Below, piece after piece: positions 16,979 to 24,924 of a DNA stretch of 38,497 bases. Position 1 is the stretch's first letter. Each line of letters starts with the position of its first letter. The stretch spans positions 1-38,497 of the forward strand of contig CAVIAA010000021.1 of NCBI GenBank assembly GCA_963640685.1, in the 5' to 3' direction. The translations under genes were made by a program, and so were the position numbers. This DNA is from SFEL01 sp963640685. GTDB lineage: Bacteria > Bacillota > Clostridia > Christensenellales > CAG-138. Under the pieces are notes generated by a model that was given only the letters and a program-made list of their open reading frames with translations, had not been told where the DNA came from and did not search any database.

Positions 16979-17842
16979 TTATGCATACAGCAGGCTTCGT
17001 ATCTCTTCCACCGGCATTTCCAAGCCGCTGTAGAGCCTGAACGCCTCCGCGCCCTGACACAGCAGCATTCCCAAGCCGTCGCAGGTCAGGCAGCCGGCTT
17101 CCCCGGCCATATGCAGCAGCTTTGTTTCCGGCGGCGCGTAGACCACATCCGTCACGATAAGCTCCTTCCTCAGCCATTCTCGGCTCGGTATCAGGCAGCC
17201 CTCCGTGTCCGGCGCCATGCCTACGCGCGTTGCGTTGGAAAGAATGTCGGCGCTTTGTATCTTTTCCCGCAGCGTCTCCTCGTCGGCAAGGTCATGCAGC
17301 GTGATGCGGCAATTCGGAGCGGCGGCACGTATCCTTGCCATGCTCTCCTCCAGCCTTGGCCAGAAGGCATCCTTGAGGTTGAAGACCAGCAGCTCGGCGG
17401 CGCCGTCCAGCGCGGACTGCGCGGCAATGGCCGTTGCCGCACCGCCGCCGCCCAGCAGAACTATCTTTTTGCCGGCAACGCTTATGCCGTGGCGGCGCAG
17501 GTTCTCTGTGTAGCCAAAGCCGTCCGTGTTGTTGCCGGTCAGGAGGCCGTTTTCATTGACGATTGTATTTACCGCCCCGATGGCCTTGGCCGCCGGCGTA
17601 AGCACATCCAGATACGGCAGCACCGCGCCCTTGCAGGGCATCGTCACATTTGCGCCCCGCATATTGAGCGTGCGCAGCGCTTTGATCGCATCACAGGCTT
17701 TGTCCGGCGAAACGGCAAACGCCAGGTAGACCCAGTCAAGGCCGTATTTTTCAAAGCAGTAGTTGTACATTGCAGGGGATTTGGAGTGTTCCACAGGGTC
17801 TCCTATCAGCCCCAGCATGCGAGTTGTTCCGGTGATCGACAT
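16979..17842 (-). CDS. YdiB-type quinate/shikimate dehydrogenase (copy 2)
   Basis: 287 residues, first gene of the operon, GGAGATGA before the ATG. Substrate motif GDPVEHSKSPAMYN (residues 14-27), catalytic Lys71 in NVTMPCK and Asp107 in NNTDGFGY; nucleotide loop GGGGAATA from 131. The cofactor strand reads FNLKDAF, without the Arg of copy 1 (FNRADEF), so the two copies may differ in NAD versus NADP use. C-terminal GMLLCQG replaces GMLLWQG. Both copies keep the catalytic Lys and Asp and are clearly paralogs (shared HSxSPAMYNY, GAATAIA, ILxNATxVGM). A split of labour between quinate and shikimate, or between oxidation and reduction, is likely. Confidence 0.86.
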   Translation of the reverse strand: MSITGTTRMLGLIGDPVEHSKSPAMYNYCFEKYGLDWVYLAFAVSPDKACDAIKALRTLNMRGANVTMPCKGAVLPYLDVLTPAAKAIGAVNTIVNENGLLTGNNTDGFGYTENLRRHGISVAGKKIVLLGGGGAATAIAAQSALDGAAELLVFNLKDAFWPRLEESMARIRAAAPNCRITLHDLADEETLREKIQSADILSNATRVGMAPDTEGCLIPSREWLRKELIVTDVVYAPPETKLLHMAGEAGCLTCDGLGMLLCQGAEAFRLYSGLEMPVEEIRSLLYA

Positions 17843-17877
17843 ATTCGCATCATCTCCGTCTTTTTTTTGTCAACCTG

Positions 17878-17906
17878 ACTGTACCCGATTTATTACACAC
17901 ATGCAA
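17878..17906 (-). promoter_or_regulatory. Promoter of the quinate/shikimate operon
   Basis: On the minus strand TTGCAT (17906-17901), 17-base spacer, TACAGT (17883-17878). The -35 box is itself part of an ATGCAAATT inverted-repeat arm, so the LysR protein could contact it. Confidence 0.6.
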
Positions 17907-17943
17907 ATTGATTATTTTAAGGGAATCCATAGACAAATTGCAT
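17901..17943. promoter_or_regulatory. Inverted ATGCAAATT / AAATTGCAT pair, candidate LysR operator
   Basis: ATGCAAATT (17901-17909) and AAATTGCAT (17935-17943) match inverted at eight of nine positions, with centres 34 bases apart, about three helical turns. One arm covers the -35 of the catabolic operon, the other abuts the -35 of the lysR gene. This suits a tetrameric LysR-type protein that represses itself and controls the divergent operon. Confidence 0.5.
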
Positions 17944-17958
17944 AAATAAGGATATACT
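17930..17958 (+). promoter_or_regulatory. Promoter of the lysR gene
   Basis: TAGACA (17930-17935), 17-base spacer, TATACT (17953-17958). Start near 17965, leaving a leader of about 23 bases with AGGGGG at 17971-17976 as ribosome binding site. Confidence 0.65.
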
Positions 17959-17987
17959 GAACCGACGGAAAGGGGGCGAATGGCGCC

Positions 17988-18869
17988 ATGAATTTGCTGC
18001 ATTTGCGTTATTTTGTGGAATTGGCCGGGCAGGAGCATTTTACCCGGGCGGCGGAAGAGCTCTGCATCACCCAGCCCACGCTGAGCCATGCCATCAGCCA
18101 GCTGGAGCAGGAGCTGGGCGTCCCGCTGTTTGAGCGAAAGGGAAGAAACGTGCGCCTGACCCACTACGGGGAGCAGTTTCTCGTCTGCACCCGTCAGGCG
18201 CTTTCCGGTTTGGATAGCGGGATAGACATTTTGCAGCGCGTAGGCCGGGGAGAAGGAACCATTCGTTTGGGCTTCCTGCGCACCCTCGGCGTGGATTATA
18301 TCCCTAAGCTGGCTGCCTCGTTCTTGAGGGAGCACCCCGAAAAGAACATCCATTTTGAATTTCATTCCGGCGTGACCGGCCAGCTTTTGAAGGGATTGTC
18401 CGACAGAAAGTACGACTTGGTGTTCGCTTCCCAGCCCTCGGAGGAGCTGGGCTTAACCAGCGTTCCGGTCAACCGGCAGGATCTGGTGCTTATAGTACCG
18501 AGAAATCACGTATTGGCTTCCAAGCACACCATAGACCTGGCCGAAACTCTTCCCTTCCCTCAGGTGGGCTTCACTGAGGGCTCCGGCCTGCGGAACGTTG
18601 TGACGAGCCTTTACGCCCAGATAGGTGCCCAACCTGATGTCGCTTACGAAACGGAAGAGGATCAGGTGGTGGCCGGTCTGGTATCGCAGGGCTTCGGTAT
18701 CGCAGTCGTGCCGTATATGGAAATGCTGCTCCGGCTGGATGTCAAGATGCTGCAGATAGTCAACCCTTCTTGGGAGAGGAATTTCTACATGGTCAGCGAC
18801 GAGCGGGTATTTCAATCGCCTGTGGTAAAGGCCTTTCGCCGGTTCGTTCTGGAATCCGCCGAACCGTAA
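17988..18869 (+). CDS. LysR-family regulator of the quinate/shikimate genes
   Basis: 293 residues, standard length. Residues 1-60 are the winged helix with the usual LRYFVELAGQEHFTRAAEEL and TQPTLSHAISQLEQELGVPLFER; residues 90-290 are the periplasmic-binding-protein-like effector domain. Divergent from the operon it most likely controls, as QuiR in Listeria controls its qui genes with shikimate as effector. The start lies behind AGGGGG; an ATG eight bases earlier is out of frame. Its operator candidate is in the shared intergenic region. Confidence 0.9.
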   Translation: MNLLHLRYFVELAGQEHFTRAAEELCITQPTLSHAISQLEQELGVPLFERKGRNVRLTHYGEQFLVCTRQALSGLDSGIDILQRVGRGEGTIRLGFLRTLGVDYIPKLAASFLREHPEKNIHFEFHSGVTGQLLKGLSDRKYDLVFASQPSEELGLTSVPVNRQDLVLIVPRNHVLASKHTIDLAETLPFPQVGFTEGSGLRNVVTSLYAQIGAQPDVAYETEEDQVVAGLVSQGFGIAVVPYMEMLLRLDVKMLQIVNPSWERNFYMVSDERVFQSPVVKAFRRFVLESAEP

Positions 18870-18940
18870 TATCGCATAAAGCGGGCTTCGTCTTGGGTAT
18901 ATATGCAGCGTTTCTATTGATTACCGAAAAAGAACGCACA

Positions 18941-19025
18941 AAAAACCCTGCTGCAAAATAATAGTCTTACACAAGCGGCTGTCTGCCGGCTCCATGGTAA
19001 GAGATTATTTTGCAGCAGGGTTTTT
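18941..19025. terminator. Bidirectional terminator with 22-base perfect stem
   Basis: AAAAACCCTGCTGCAAAATAAT (left arm 18941-18962) is perfectly repeated inverted at 19004-19025. Six further pairs (TCTTAC/GTAAGA) follow inside. Both outer ends are A5/T5 tracts, so it can stop the lysR transcript and the convergent PAP2 transcript. The stem is much longer than the other terminators of the window. Confidence 0.8.
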
Positions 19026-19053
19026 GTTATCCCTTGTTAACTGATGTTATTAC

Positions 19054-19719
19054 CTATCGCTTCATCGCCGCAGCGCGGTAGAAGCAGAGCAGCGCGGCTG
19101 ATATCAGCAGACCGCCCAGTATATCCGTCAGCCAGTGTACGCCGCAGAGCGTTCTTCCTATCACCGTTACCGCCATAACAGCGGCGCAGAGACCCACAGC
19201 GGCGCCCCTGAGTGCGCCGGAGCTTATTCGGCGGCGAAGCTGATGTATTGCAGAGCCCATTATGCAGCAGGCGAGCATGGTGTGCGATGAGGGAAAGGAC
19301 GGCTCCAGCCCCTCGCCGAGATCCACCGGCCTGTAATTGACTACGACCTTTTCAAAGAATATATAAATTGCGCCAAGCGCTATATATAGCCCTATCAGAG
19401 CATATATGCTGCGGTCCACCCTGCCAAGGCTTTTTCTTTTGATGAGCTGAAAAAGGGCCAGCAGGCAGAAGCACAGCGCAACGGCGATGGCTGCATACCC
19501 GAGTATGCCCGTGGCGTTATAAAGCCCCATATTGACCCCCGTGAGCTCGTGAAAGCCGCCGTTTATGCCGGCAAAGCCAACCGTTGACCCTTCGGAGCCT
19601 ATCGGCTGCCTGTCAACGGTCATAAGCCCCGCTATAAGCAGCAGGAACAGCGCCGCAAACGCCGCGCCGGCCATTAGCTGCGCCCGCCTTTTTTTCTTTC
19701 TTCTTCCTTTCCCCTTCAT
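19054..19719 (-). CDS. PAP2-superfamily membrane phosphatase
   Basis: 221 residues with a lysine/arginine-rich cytoplasmic N-terminus (MKGKGRRKKKRRAQ) and about five or six helices. The three phosphatase motifs are KVVVNYRP near 124, PSFPSSHT near 143 and GRTLCGVHWLTD near 187, with both catalytic histidines present. Such enzymes remove phosphate from phosphatidate, phosphatidylglycerol-phosphate or undecaprenyl pyrophosphate. Third gene in an operon behind a small membrane protein and a WYL regulator. A role in undecaprenyl pyrophosphate recycling is possible but unproven. Confidence 0.88.
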   Translation of the reverse strand: MKGKGRRKKKRRAQLMAGAAFAALFLLLIAGLMTVDRQPIGSEGSTVGFAGINGGFHELTGVNMGLYNATGILGYAAIAVALCFCLLALFQLIKRKSLGRVDRSIYALIGLYIALGAIYIFFEKVVVNYRPVDLGEGLEPSFPSSHTMLACCIMGSAIHQLRRRISSGALRGAAVGLCAAVMAVTVIGRTLCGVHWLTDILGGLLISAALLCFYRAAAMKR

Positions 19720-19744
19720 GCGCTCATATCTCCGTCGTTATTTA

Positions 19745-20479
19745 TTATCTGTTGCCGCCCATTGTCTCGCCCCGCGGACTGCGTATGTCCTCTCCGGCCT
19801 CCAGCCGCTTTATAATGGCAGCAGTGTCAAGCTCCCTGCAGCAGCTTATTTCGGAATAGTGCCGCCACGGCGTCATATCAGCCCTGACGGAACCTATATC
19901 CGCGACCTCGATGCAGCTCAGCCCATCCTGCCCTTCTATATTGCACAGAACGCAGCAGCCCCGCTCCAGCCACAGCAGCGCGTATGGGCTTATGCGCTGC
20001 CTTCTGCTCCCCTCCGGCGCGTTTTTGTTGCCATAGGTCACCTGCCGCCGCTGCTCTATCGCATTGCTCAGCTTATCTATGTTTTCCATAAGCTGGTCGT
20101 CCGGCGCCTTGGATGCCGCATATGGCGGCATTGCGATGGTGTTTATCGGCATACCGATGAGCTTTTTCAGCTTATCCATCAGCGCCTCGGTGCGCCTTTC
20201 CGAAAGGAACCCGGCCGAGCACAGCGCCCATGCGATACACTTCAGCTCATATTCGGAAAGCTCGCCCTTTGCAAGGTAGTAGCCGGAGCCCGTGCATTTT
20301 ATCGCAGCGCCGTATTGCCTGAGCGCCTCTATATCGCGGTATATGCCCTTTCTTTCGGCGCAGACGCCGCGCCGCTCAAGCTCCTCAAGCAGCTCAGGAA
20401 CGGTCAGCCGGTGCCGTGCGTCCGTCTTTTCGCGAAATATATCCAGCAAATACAGCGGCTTCAGCTTCGTGTTGGACAT
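19745..20479 (-). CDS. WYL-domain transcriptional regulator
   Basis: 244 residues. N-terminal winged helix (about 5-65; LLDIFREKTDARHRLTVPELLEEL, then GIYRDIEALRQYGAAI), the standard start of the DeoR-like WYL regulators. The C-terminal WYL part (about 140-215) includes ISPYALLWLERGCCVLCNIEG, where the WYL pattern appears as LWLERGC. WYL domains sense nucleotides, nucleic acid ends or other ligands in stress responses. Its ATG lies one base after the stop of the preceding small gene, and AAAGGA is the ribosome binding site. Confidence 0.85.
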   Translation of the reverse strand: MSNTKLKPLYLLDIFREKTDARHRLTVPELLEELERRGVCAERKGIYRDIEALRQYGAAIKCTGSGYYLAKGELSEYELKCIAWALCSAGFLSERRTEALMDKLKKLIGMPINTIAMPPYAASKAPDDQLMENIDKLSNAIEQRRQVTYGNKNAPEGSRRQRISPYALLWLERGCCVLCNIEGQDGLSCIEVADIGSVRADMTPWRHYSEISCCRELDTAAIIKRLEAGEDIRSPRGETMGGNR

Positions 20480-20480
20480 A

Positions 20481-20762
20481 TTATGCTATCCTTTCCAGAA
20501 TATTCACTATCATTCGGCACACCGCAAGTATGCACACGCAAATATTTACCGTCATTGCGGCAAAAGCCTTGTTGCGTTTTTTCTTTGCGCGTTCCTTCGC
20601 CTTTATGTCGAAATACCAAACGAGGGCGACAAGCGCCCCTGTAGCGCCGGCGAGGAACGGCGTAAACCAGGGCAGCGCCGCCGCAAAGCCTGTGTGCAGT
20701 ATAAGCTCATCTGAGAGCACCATCAGCCCAACTCCCGCAAAAGCATAAGCAATAATTCCCAT
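20481..20762 (-). CDS. Small two- or three-helix membrane protein
   Basis: 93 residues from the ATG at 20762, which has AAGGAGGG just upstream and lies 16 bases after the predicted start of transcription; a longer frame to 20879 would begin upstream of the promoter. Hydrophobic segments at about 3-22, 26-50 and 67-90 are separated by a basic stretch DIKAKERAKKKRNKA. No family recognised. First gene of the operon with the WYL regulator and PAP2 phosphatase, so it may form a membrane part of the same unit. Confidence 0.75.
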   Translation of the reverse strand: MGIIAYAFAGVGLMVLSDELILHTGFAAALPWFTPFLAGATGALVALVWYFDIKAKERAKKKRNKAFAAMTVNICVCILAVCRMIVNILERIA

Positions 20763-20784
20763 TTTCCCTCCTTGCGCCAAGGAT

Positions 20785-20793
20785 ATTATACCA
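20785..20793 (-). promoter_or_regulatory. Extended -10 promoter of the small membrane protein operon
   Basis: TGG-TATAAT on the minus strand (20793-20785), a perfect extended -10. No good -35 in front of it. This decides the short start of the following gene. Confidence 0.65.
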
Positions 20794-20821
20794 TAAAGGG
20801 AAATTCTAGAAAACACGAAAA

Positions 20822-20858
20822 GACACGCCATCATCGGTTTTGCCGAAAATGACGTGTC
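20822..20858 (-). terminator. Terminator of the NifU-like/GGGtGRT operon
   Basis: On the minus strand GACACG pairs with CGTGTC and the stem continues for about ten more pairs with one mismatch and two G-U pairs, closing on loop CAAAA, followed by TTTTCGTGTTTT. It ends the operon just before the next promoter. Confidence 0.75.
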
Positions 20859-20914
20859 CGTCTCTTTATCGTGCTGCATTGCCGCCGCAAAGCCGGCGGC
20901 GCCTGGAAAAGCCC

Positions 20915-21916
20915 TTACGCCTTCATCGCCTCGGCTACCGCGACGGATACCGCAACGGTCGCGCCGACCATGGGGTTGTTGCCCATGCCGATGAGACCCA
21001 TCATTTCAACGTGCGCGGGAACAGAGGAGCTGCCCGCAAACTGCGCGTCGGAGTGCATACGGCCCATGGTGTCGGTCATGCCGTAGGAGGAGGGGCCGGC
21101 AGCCATGTTGTCGGGGTGCAGTGTACGGCCGGTGCCACCGCCGGAGGCAACGGAGAAGTACTTCTTGCCGTTTTCAACGCACCACTTCTTGTAGGTACCT
21201 GCAACGGGGTGCTGGAAGCGTGTCGGGTTGGTGGAGTTGCCTGTTATGGAAACGTCAACGTTCTCATGGCGCATTATCGCTACGCCCTCGTTTACGTCAT
21301 CCGCACCGTAGCAGCGCACGTTTGCGCGCTCGCCCTTGCTGTATGCGGTGGTCTTGGTAACGGTCAGCTCACCGGTGTACTGGTTATATTCCGTCTCGCA
21401 GTGCGTAAAGCCGTTTATGCGGGAAATTATCTGTGCAGCGTCCTTGCCGAGGCCGTTGAGGATGACCTGAAGCGGCTCCTTGCGTACCTTGTTCGCAGTG
21501 CGGGCGATGCCGATAGCGCCCTCCGCCGCGGCAAAGCTCTCGTGCCCCGCGAGGAAAGCGAAGCACTTGGTCCCCTCGCTCAGCAGCATTGCGCCGAGGT
21601 TGCCGTGGCCGAGACCAACCTTGCGCTGGTCTGCAACAGAGCCGGGGATACAGAATGTCTGCAAACCCTCGCCTATGCACTCGGAGGCCTCTGCGGCGGT
21701 CTTAACGCCCTTCTTTACCGCTATTGCAGCGCCGAGGGTATATGCCCATACCGCGTTTTCAAAGGCGATGGGCTGAATGCCCAGCACTATGCTCCTAACG
21801 TCAATTCCCTTTGCCTTGAGCATCTCGTCCGCCTCGTCCAGTGACTTGAGGCCATACTGCGCGAGGACGGGGTTGATCTGATTGATTCTTCTTTCGTAGC
21901 CTTCAAAAGTTGCCAT
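20915..21916 (-). CDS. GGGtGRT protein of unknown function
   Basis: 333 residues. The signature that names the family is at about 262-270, SGGGTGRTLHP, followed by the conserved end GRMHSDAQFAGSSSVPAHVEMMGLIGMGNNPMVG written here in parts of the family's C-terminus. Glycine-rich and soluble, no membrane helix. The family is widespread in anaerobes and nearly always next to a NifU-like scaffold gene, as here, so a role in iron-sulfur metabolism is likely but no activity is known to me. Second gene of the operon; AGGAGGG before the ATG. Confidence 0.88.
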   Translation of the reverse strand: MATFEGYERRINQINPVLAQYGLKSLDEADEMLKAKGIDVRSIVLGIQPIAFENAVWAYTLGAAIAVKKGVKTAAEASECIGEGLQTFCIPGSVADQRKVGLGHGNLGAMLLSEGTKCFAFLAGHESFAAAEGAIGIARTANKVRKEPLQVILNGLGKDAAQIISRINGFTHCETEYNQYTGELTVTKTTAYSKGERANVRCYGADDVNEGVAIMRHENVDVSITGNSTNPTRFQHPVAGTYKKWCVENGKKYFSVASGGGTGRTLHPDNMAAGPSSYGMTDTMGRMHSDAQFAGSSSVPAHVEMMGLIGMGNNPMVGATVAVSVAVAEAMKA

Positions 21917-21931
21917 TTTATCTCGCCCTCC

Positions 21932-22624
21932 TTATTCCTTGCGGGGGTCGATCACCCTTGCGGCCTCTGCAAAGCGGCCATAGGTGCCGATATTCTTCTC
22001 GTATGCTTCCTTGGGATCCATACCCTTCTTTATGGCGTCCATCATCTTCCCGAGGTGAACGAACTTATAGCCGATTATCTGATCCTCTTCGTCCAACGCG
22101 ATGCCGAGAACGTAGCCCTCTGCCATTTCAAGGTAGCGCGGACCCTTCTTGAGCGTGCCGTACATGGTACCTATCTGGCTGCGCAGACCCTTGCCAAGAT
22201 CCTCGAGCCCTGCGCCTATCGCGAGGCCGTCATCCGAGAACGCGCTCTGGCTGCGGCCGTATACGATCTGCAGGAACAGCTCCCTCATGGCGGTGTTTAT
22301 GGCATCGCAAACGAGGTCGGTATTCAGTGCCTCAAGTATGGTCTTACCGGGAAGTATCTCGGCTGCCATCGCAGCGCTGTGAGTCATGCCGGAGCAGCCG
22401 ATGGTCTCCACCAGCGCCTCCTGAATTATGCCGCCCTTTATGTTGAGTGAGAGCTTACAGGCACCCTGCTGCGGGGCACACCAGCCCACACCGTGGGTAA
22501 AGCCGCTTATGTCCTTGATCTCCTTCGCCTTTACCCATTTGCCCTCCTCGGGAATGGGGGCGGGATCATGCTTTGCGCCCTTTGCGACGCAATACATCTC
22601 TTCCACTTCGCGTGAATACTGCAT
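21932..22624 (-). CDS. NifU-like iron-sulfur cluster scaffold family protein
   Basis: 230 residues, first gene of the operon. Cysteines of the NifU_N type appear in GVGWCAPQQGACKLSLNIKG and VETIGCSGMTHSAA, spaced as in scaffold proteins where clusters are built (Cys, Cys, then a third after the conserved GC). The C-terminal third (about 150-230) is specific to the subfamily that partners GGGtGRT proteins. The two genes lie 15 bases apart. General cluster assembly is usually carried out by SUF in these bacteria, so this pair may serve a specialised target. Confidence 0.82.
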   Translation of the reverse strand: MQYSREVEEMYCVAKGAKHDPAPIPEEGKWVKAKEIKDISGFTHGVGWCAPQQGACKLSLNIKGGIIQEALVETIGCSGMTHSAAMAAEILPGKTILEALNTDLVCDAINTAMRELFLQIVYGRSQSAFSDDGLAIGAGLEDLGKGLRSQIGTMYGTLKKGPRYLEMAEGYVLGIALDEEDQIIGYKFVHLGKMMDAIKKGMDPKEAYEKNIGTYGRFAEAARVIDPRKE

Positions 22625-22692
22625 GAATTTTCCTCCTTGAATATTAGCTGCCCGGCAAACTGATACAGCCGGGACATTGTACCCTGATTATG

Positions 22693-22722
22693 ATTTTACC
22701 ACGCCGCGCCGCGGCAATACAA
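22693..22722 (-). promoter_or_regulatory. Possible promoter of the NifU-like/GGGtGRT operon
   Basis: On the minus strand TTGTAT (22722-22717), 18-base GC-rich spacer, TAAAAT (22698-22693). A hairpin CCCGGC/GCCGGG (22651-22656 with 22668-22673) lies in the leader. Confidence 0.35.
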
Positions 22723-22790
22723 GTAGTCCCGCTTATATCAACGATAAATAATCGGGTTATTATGCCCGCCGGCAATAACTCCGCTTAATA

Positions 22791-23471
22791 TCAGATAATA
22801 TAGCACAGGGGTATTATGATAAACATCGCCGGGACGAAGTCCATGACCTTTATTTTTGTTACCCCTATCATATTGAACCCGAGGGCGAATATCAGCATGC
22901 TGCCAACGCAGGTCATCTCGGCCACGACCGCCTCGGTAAGTACCGGGGAAAGCAGCCCCGCAAGCAGCGTCAGCGCCCCCTGATATATAAACACACACAC
23001 GGCGGAAAGGCCAACGCCCGCGCCGAGGCTGGTTGCAAGCACTACCGAGGATATGCCATCCAGCAGCGCCTTTGTAAAGAGCATATCGCAGTTGCCGATA
23101 AGGCCGCTCTGCAGGCTGCCGACCACCGCCATCGCCCCAACGCAGAATATCAGGCTCGCGGTCACGAACCCCCTAGAAAGGCCGCCGCCGTGCCCGCCGC
23201 GGGTCAGCTTGTCCTCTATCAGCTTGCCCAGCTGCTCCATCCTGCCGTTAAGGTTCAGCGCGGTGCCGATAGCTCCGCCCGATGCCATTGCGATTATCAT
23301 GGCGAGCGTCTTTTCCCCCTCCAGCACGCCAGATATGCCTATGTATATCACGCACAGGCCAACGCCCTTCATCACGGTATCCGTTACCCGCTCCGGCACC
23401 CCTCTCTTGAGCAGCAGCCCAAGGCCGCAGCCCAGCAGTATCGCCGCCGCGTTAACTATGGTTCCCAGCAT
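22791..23471 (-). CDS. DUF554 membrane protein
   Basis: 226 residues from the ATG at 23471, with GAGGAGA eight bases upstream; a TTG at 23489 is a weaker choice. MLGTIVNAAAILLGCGLGLLL at the N-terminus and the GxGGAIGTALN-like second segment are hallmarks of DUF554 (YdfK/YqgA). Six to seven helices. Function of the family is not established; the B. subtilis relative is a membrane protein of unknown role. Single-gene unit. Confidence 0.88.
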   Translation of the reverse strand: MLGTIVNAAAILLGCGLGLLLKRGVPERVTDTVMKGVGLCVIYIGISGVLEGEKTLAMIIAMASGGAIGTALNLNGRMEQLGKLIEDKLTRGGHGGGLSRGFVTASLIFCVGAMAVVGSLQSGLIGNCDMLFTKALLDGISSVVLATSLGAGVGLSAVCVFIYQGALTLLAGLLSPVLTEAVVAEMTCVGSMLIFALGFNMIGVTKIKVMDFVPAMFIIIPLCYII

Positions 23472-23516
23472 ACATATCTCCTCGCTCAAATAGCCTTCCT
23501 TGTTTTTTATCAGATG

Positions 23517-23544
23517 ATTATACCAGTACCTGCGGCAAAATCAA
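23517..23544 (-). promoter_or_regulatory. Promoter of the DUF554 gene
   Basis: On the minus strand TTGATT (23544-23539), 16-base spacer ending in TGG, perfect TATAAT (23522-23517), an extended -10. Confidence 0.7.
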
Positions 23545-23602
23545 ATAGAAAAATGCACCCATTCTCTGCAACGGCGCAACGTATATTTAACAAATGCCGA
23601 GA

Positions 23603-23632
23603 TTGCTATGCCGGTGCCGCTCATGCTATAAT
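23603..23632 (+). promoter_or_regulatory. Promoter of the membrane-anchored propeller gene
   Basis: TTGCTA (23603-23608), 18-base spacer ending in TGC, perfect TATAAT (23627-23632). A second TATAAT lies at 23639-23644. Confidence 0.65.
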
Positions 23633-23674
23633 TTATCGTATAATAATGAAGTACAAAATCGGAGAGTTTGATAT

Positions 23675-24901
23675 ATGCCGAGACGCCGTTTTAAGAGAGC
23701 GAGGCGCAGGAGGCGCAGGCGCAGCCTCAACGCCTCGATGTGGGGGCCGCTGCTCAAGCTGTTCGCCGTGATACTGCTGTTTTTGGCGCTGCTTTACGCC
23801 GTGTTCTATATTGCGCTGCCAAAGGTCTCCGGCCTCATGGGCTGGAGCTATACGCCGCCCTTTGCCCCGGAGCCGACGCCTGTGCCGACCCCGGCGCCGA
23901 CGCCGACCCCCAACCCCCTGAGCCTGTATGATTTTTCCTCAAACACGCAGGAGCTGGTGTTTGACGGTTCATCCAGCTATAAATGGTTTGCCGACCCGTA
24001 TTTTTACGACGGCAAAATGATCATTTCCGCCGGAAAGCTGGATTCCACCGGCAGGAACGTCGTGTTTAAGGATATGTTTTTCTTTGTTCCAGGCGAGCGA
24101 ACCAGCGAAAAGCTGAACCTGACGCCGGATAACGACAGCTTTATCTACCCAAAGTTCAACGACAAGTGGCTGGTATACCTTGACGGCAGCCTCTCGGGCG
24201 GCGGAGCGATAATGGCGGTCGACCTTACCGCGGCAACGCCGAGGCCGGTAAAGGTCAAGGACATCTACTCCGGCCAGCCGGAGCCGTTCCTCTCCGGCGA
24301 TTACGTTGCCTTTACCGACCGCACCGGCACAAAGATGGACAAGCTGTTCGTATACGACCTGAACACCATGGAGTCCACAGTCATTGCGACCTTCTCCGGC
24401 TCAGTATACGGGCAGAGCAAGCCCTTCCTATGCGGGGACACGCTGCTTTGGGCGGATTCTGCTACCTCCTCATCCGACAGCACGGATACCAGCGTGATAC
24501 GCTACATAAAGCTGAGCGAATCCTCCATAAAGTCCATTCGCCCGAATACCTTCGTGCACGACCCGGAGTACAACGGCAGCTATATTGCCTGGCTGAGCGA
24601 TATGCACAGCAGAAGCACCGCGCTCTACGCCGCAAAGGGGTTTGGCGGCGAGCCGTTCAAGGTGGACAGCATGATAGTCGAGTTTGGCCTCGGCAGCAAC
24701 TATATCGCCTACTCGCGAACCGACCCGAGCAACGACACGAGCGGCATATACATCTATTCCTTTGCGGACGGCAATATATATCAGGTAACTCAGGATTACG
24801 AATCCGCAATGCTGCTCGGCGTATCCGATAAGTATATAGTTTGGATGGACGTTACCTCAAGGGAGCGGGACATAGTTAAATTTACAAAGATACCCGACTA
24901 A
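23675..24901 (+). CDS. Membrane-anchored protein with TolB-like beta-propeller domain
   Basis: 408 residues. The first 17 residues are almost all arginine and lysine (cytoplasmic), then one membrane helix at about 25-50, a Pro/Thr linker of PTP repeats at about 62-82 and an extracellular domain of roughly 320 residues. That domain has repeating strands of the pattern (Y/F)xxW(L/A)D and GxYIAWLSDM, GSNYIAYSRTDPSNDTSGIYIY, VSDKYIVWMDV, which suggest a six-bladed TolB/PD40-like propeller. No catalytic motif seen. Ribosome binding site GGAGAG at 23661-23666. The gene lies 23 bases before radA and may be cotranscribed. Function unknown; possibly binds a wall or surface partner. Confidence 0.75.
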   Translation: MPRRRFKRARRRRRRRSLNASMWGPLLKLFAVILLFLALLYAVFYIALPKVSGLMGWSYTPPFAPEPTPVPTPAPTPTPNPLSLYDFSSNTQELVFDGSSSYKWFADPYFYDGKMIISAGKLDSTGRNVVFKDMFFFVPGERTSEKLNLTPDNDSFIYPKFNDKWLVYLDGSLSGGGAIMAVDLTAATPRPVKVKDIYSGQPEPFLSGDYVAFTDRTGTKMDKLFVYDLNTMESTVIATFSGSVYGQSKPFLCGDTLLWADSATSSSDSTDTSVIRYIKLSESSIKSIRPNTFVHDPEYNGSYIAWLSDMHSRSTALYAAKGFGGEPFKVDSMIVEFGLGSNYIAYSRTDPSNDTSGIYIYSFADGNIYQVTQDYESAMLLGVSDKYIVWMDVTSRERDIVKFTKIPD

Positions 24902-24924
24902 GGCGGGCAAAGGAGAAGCAAAAA

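Noticed and set aside
20606..20612. TGTCGAA (0A-box core) inside the small membrane protein gene; also on the minus strand inside potD
   Set aside because: Within coding sequence and expected several times by chance in 38 kb. These hits show that only the promoter-placed copies at 7494 and 27260 deserve attention.
22738..22790. Imperfect GTTATT...AATAAC inverted repeat after the DUF554 gene as terminator
   Set aside because: Stem has a bulge and no T run follows on the minus strand.
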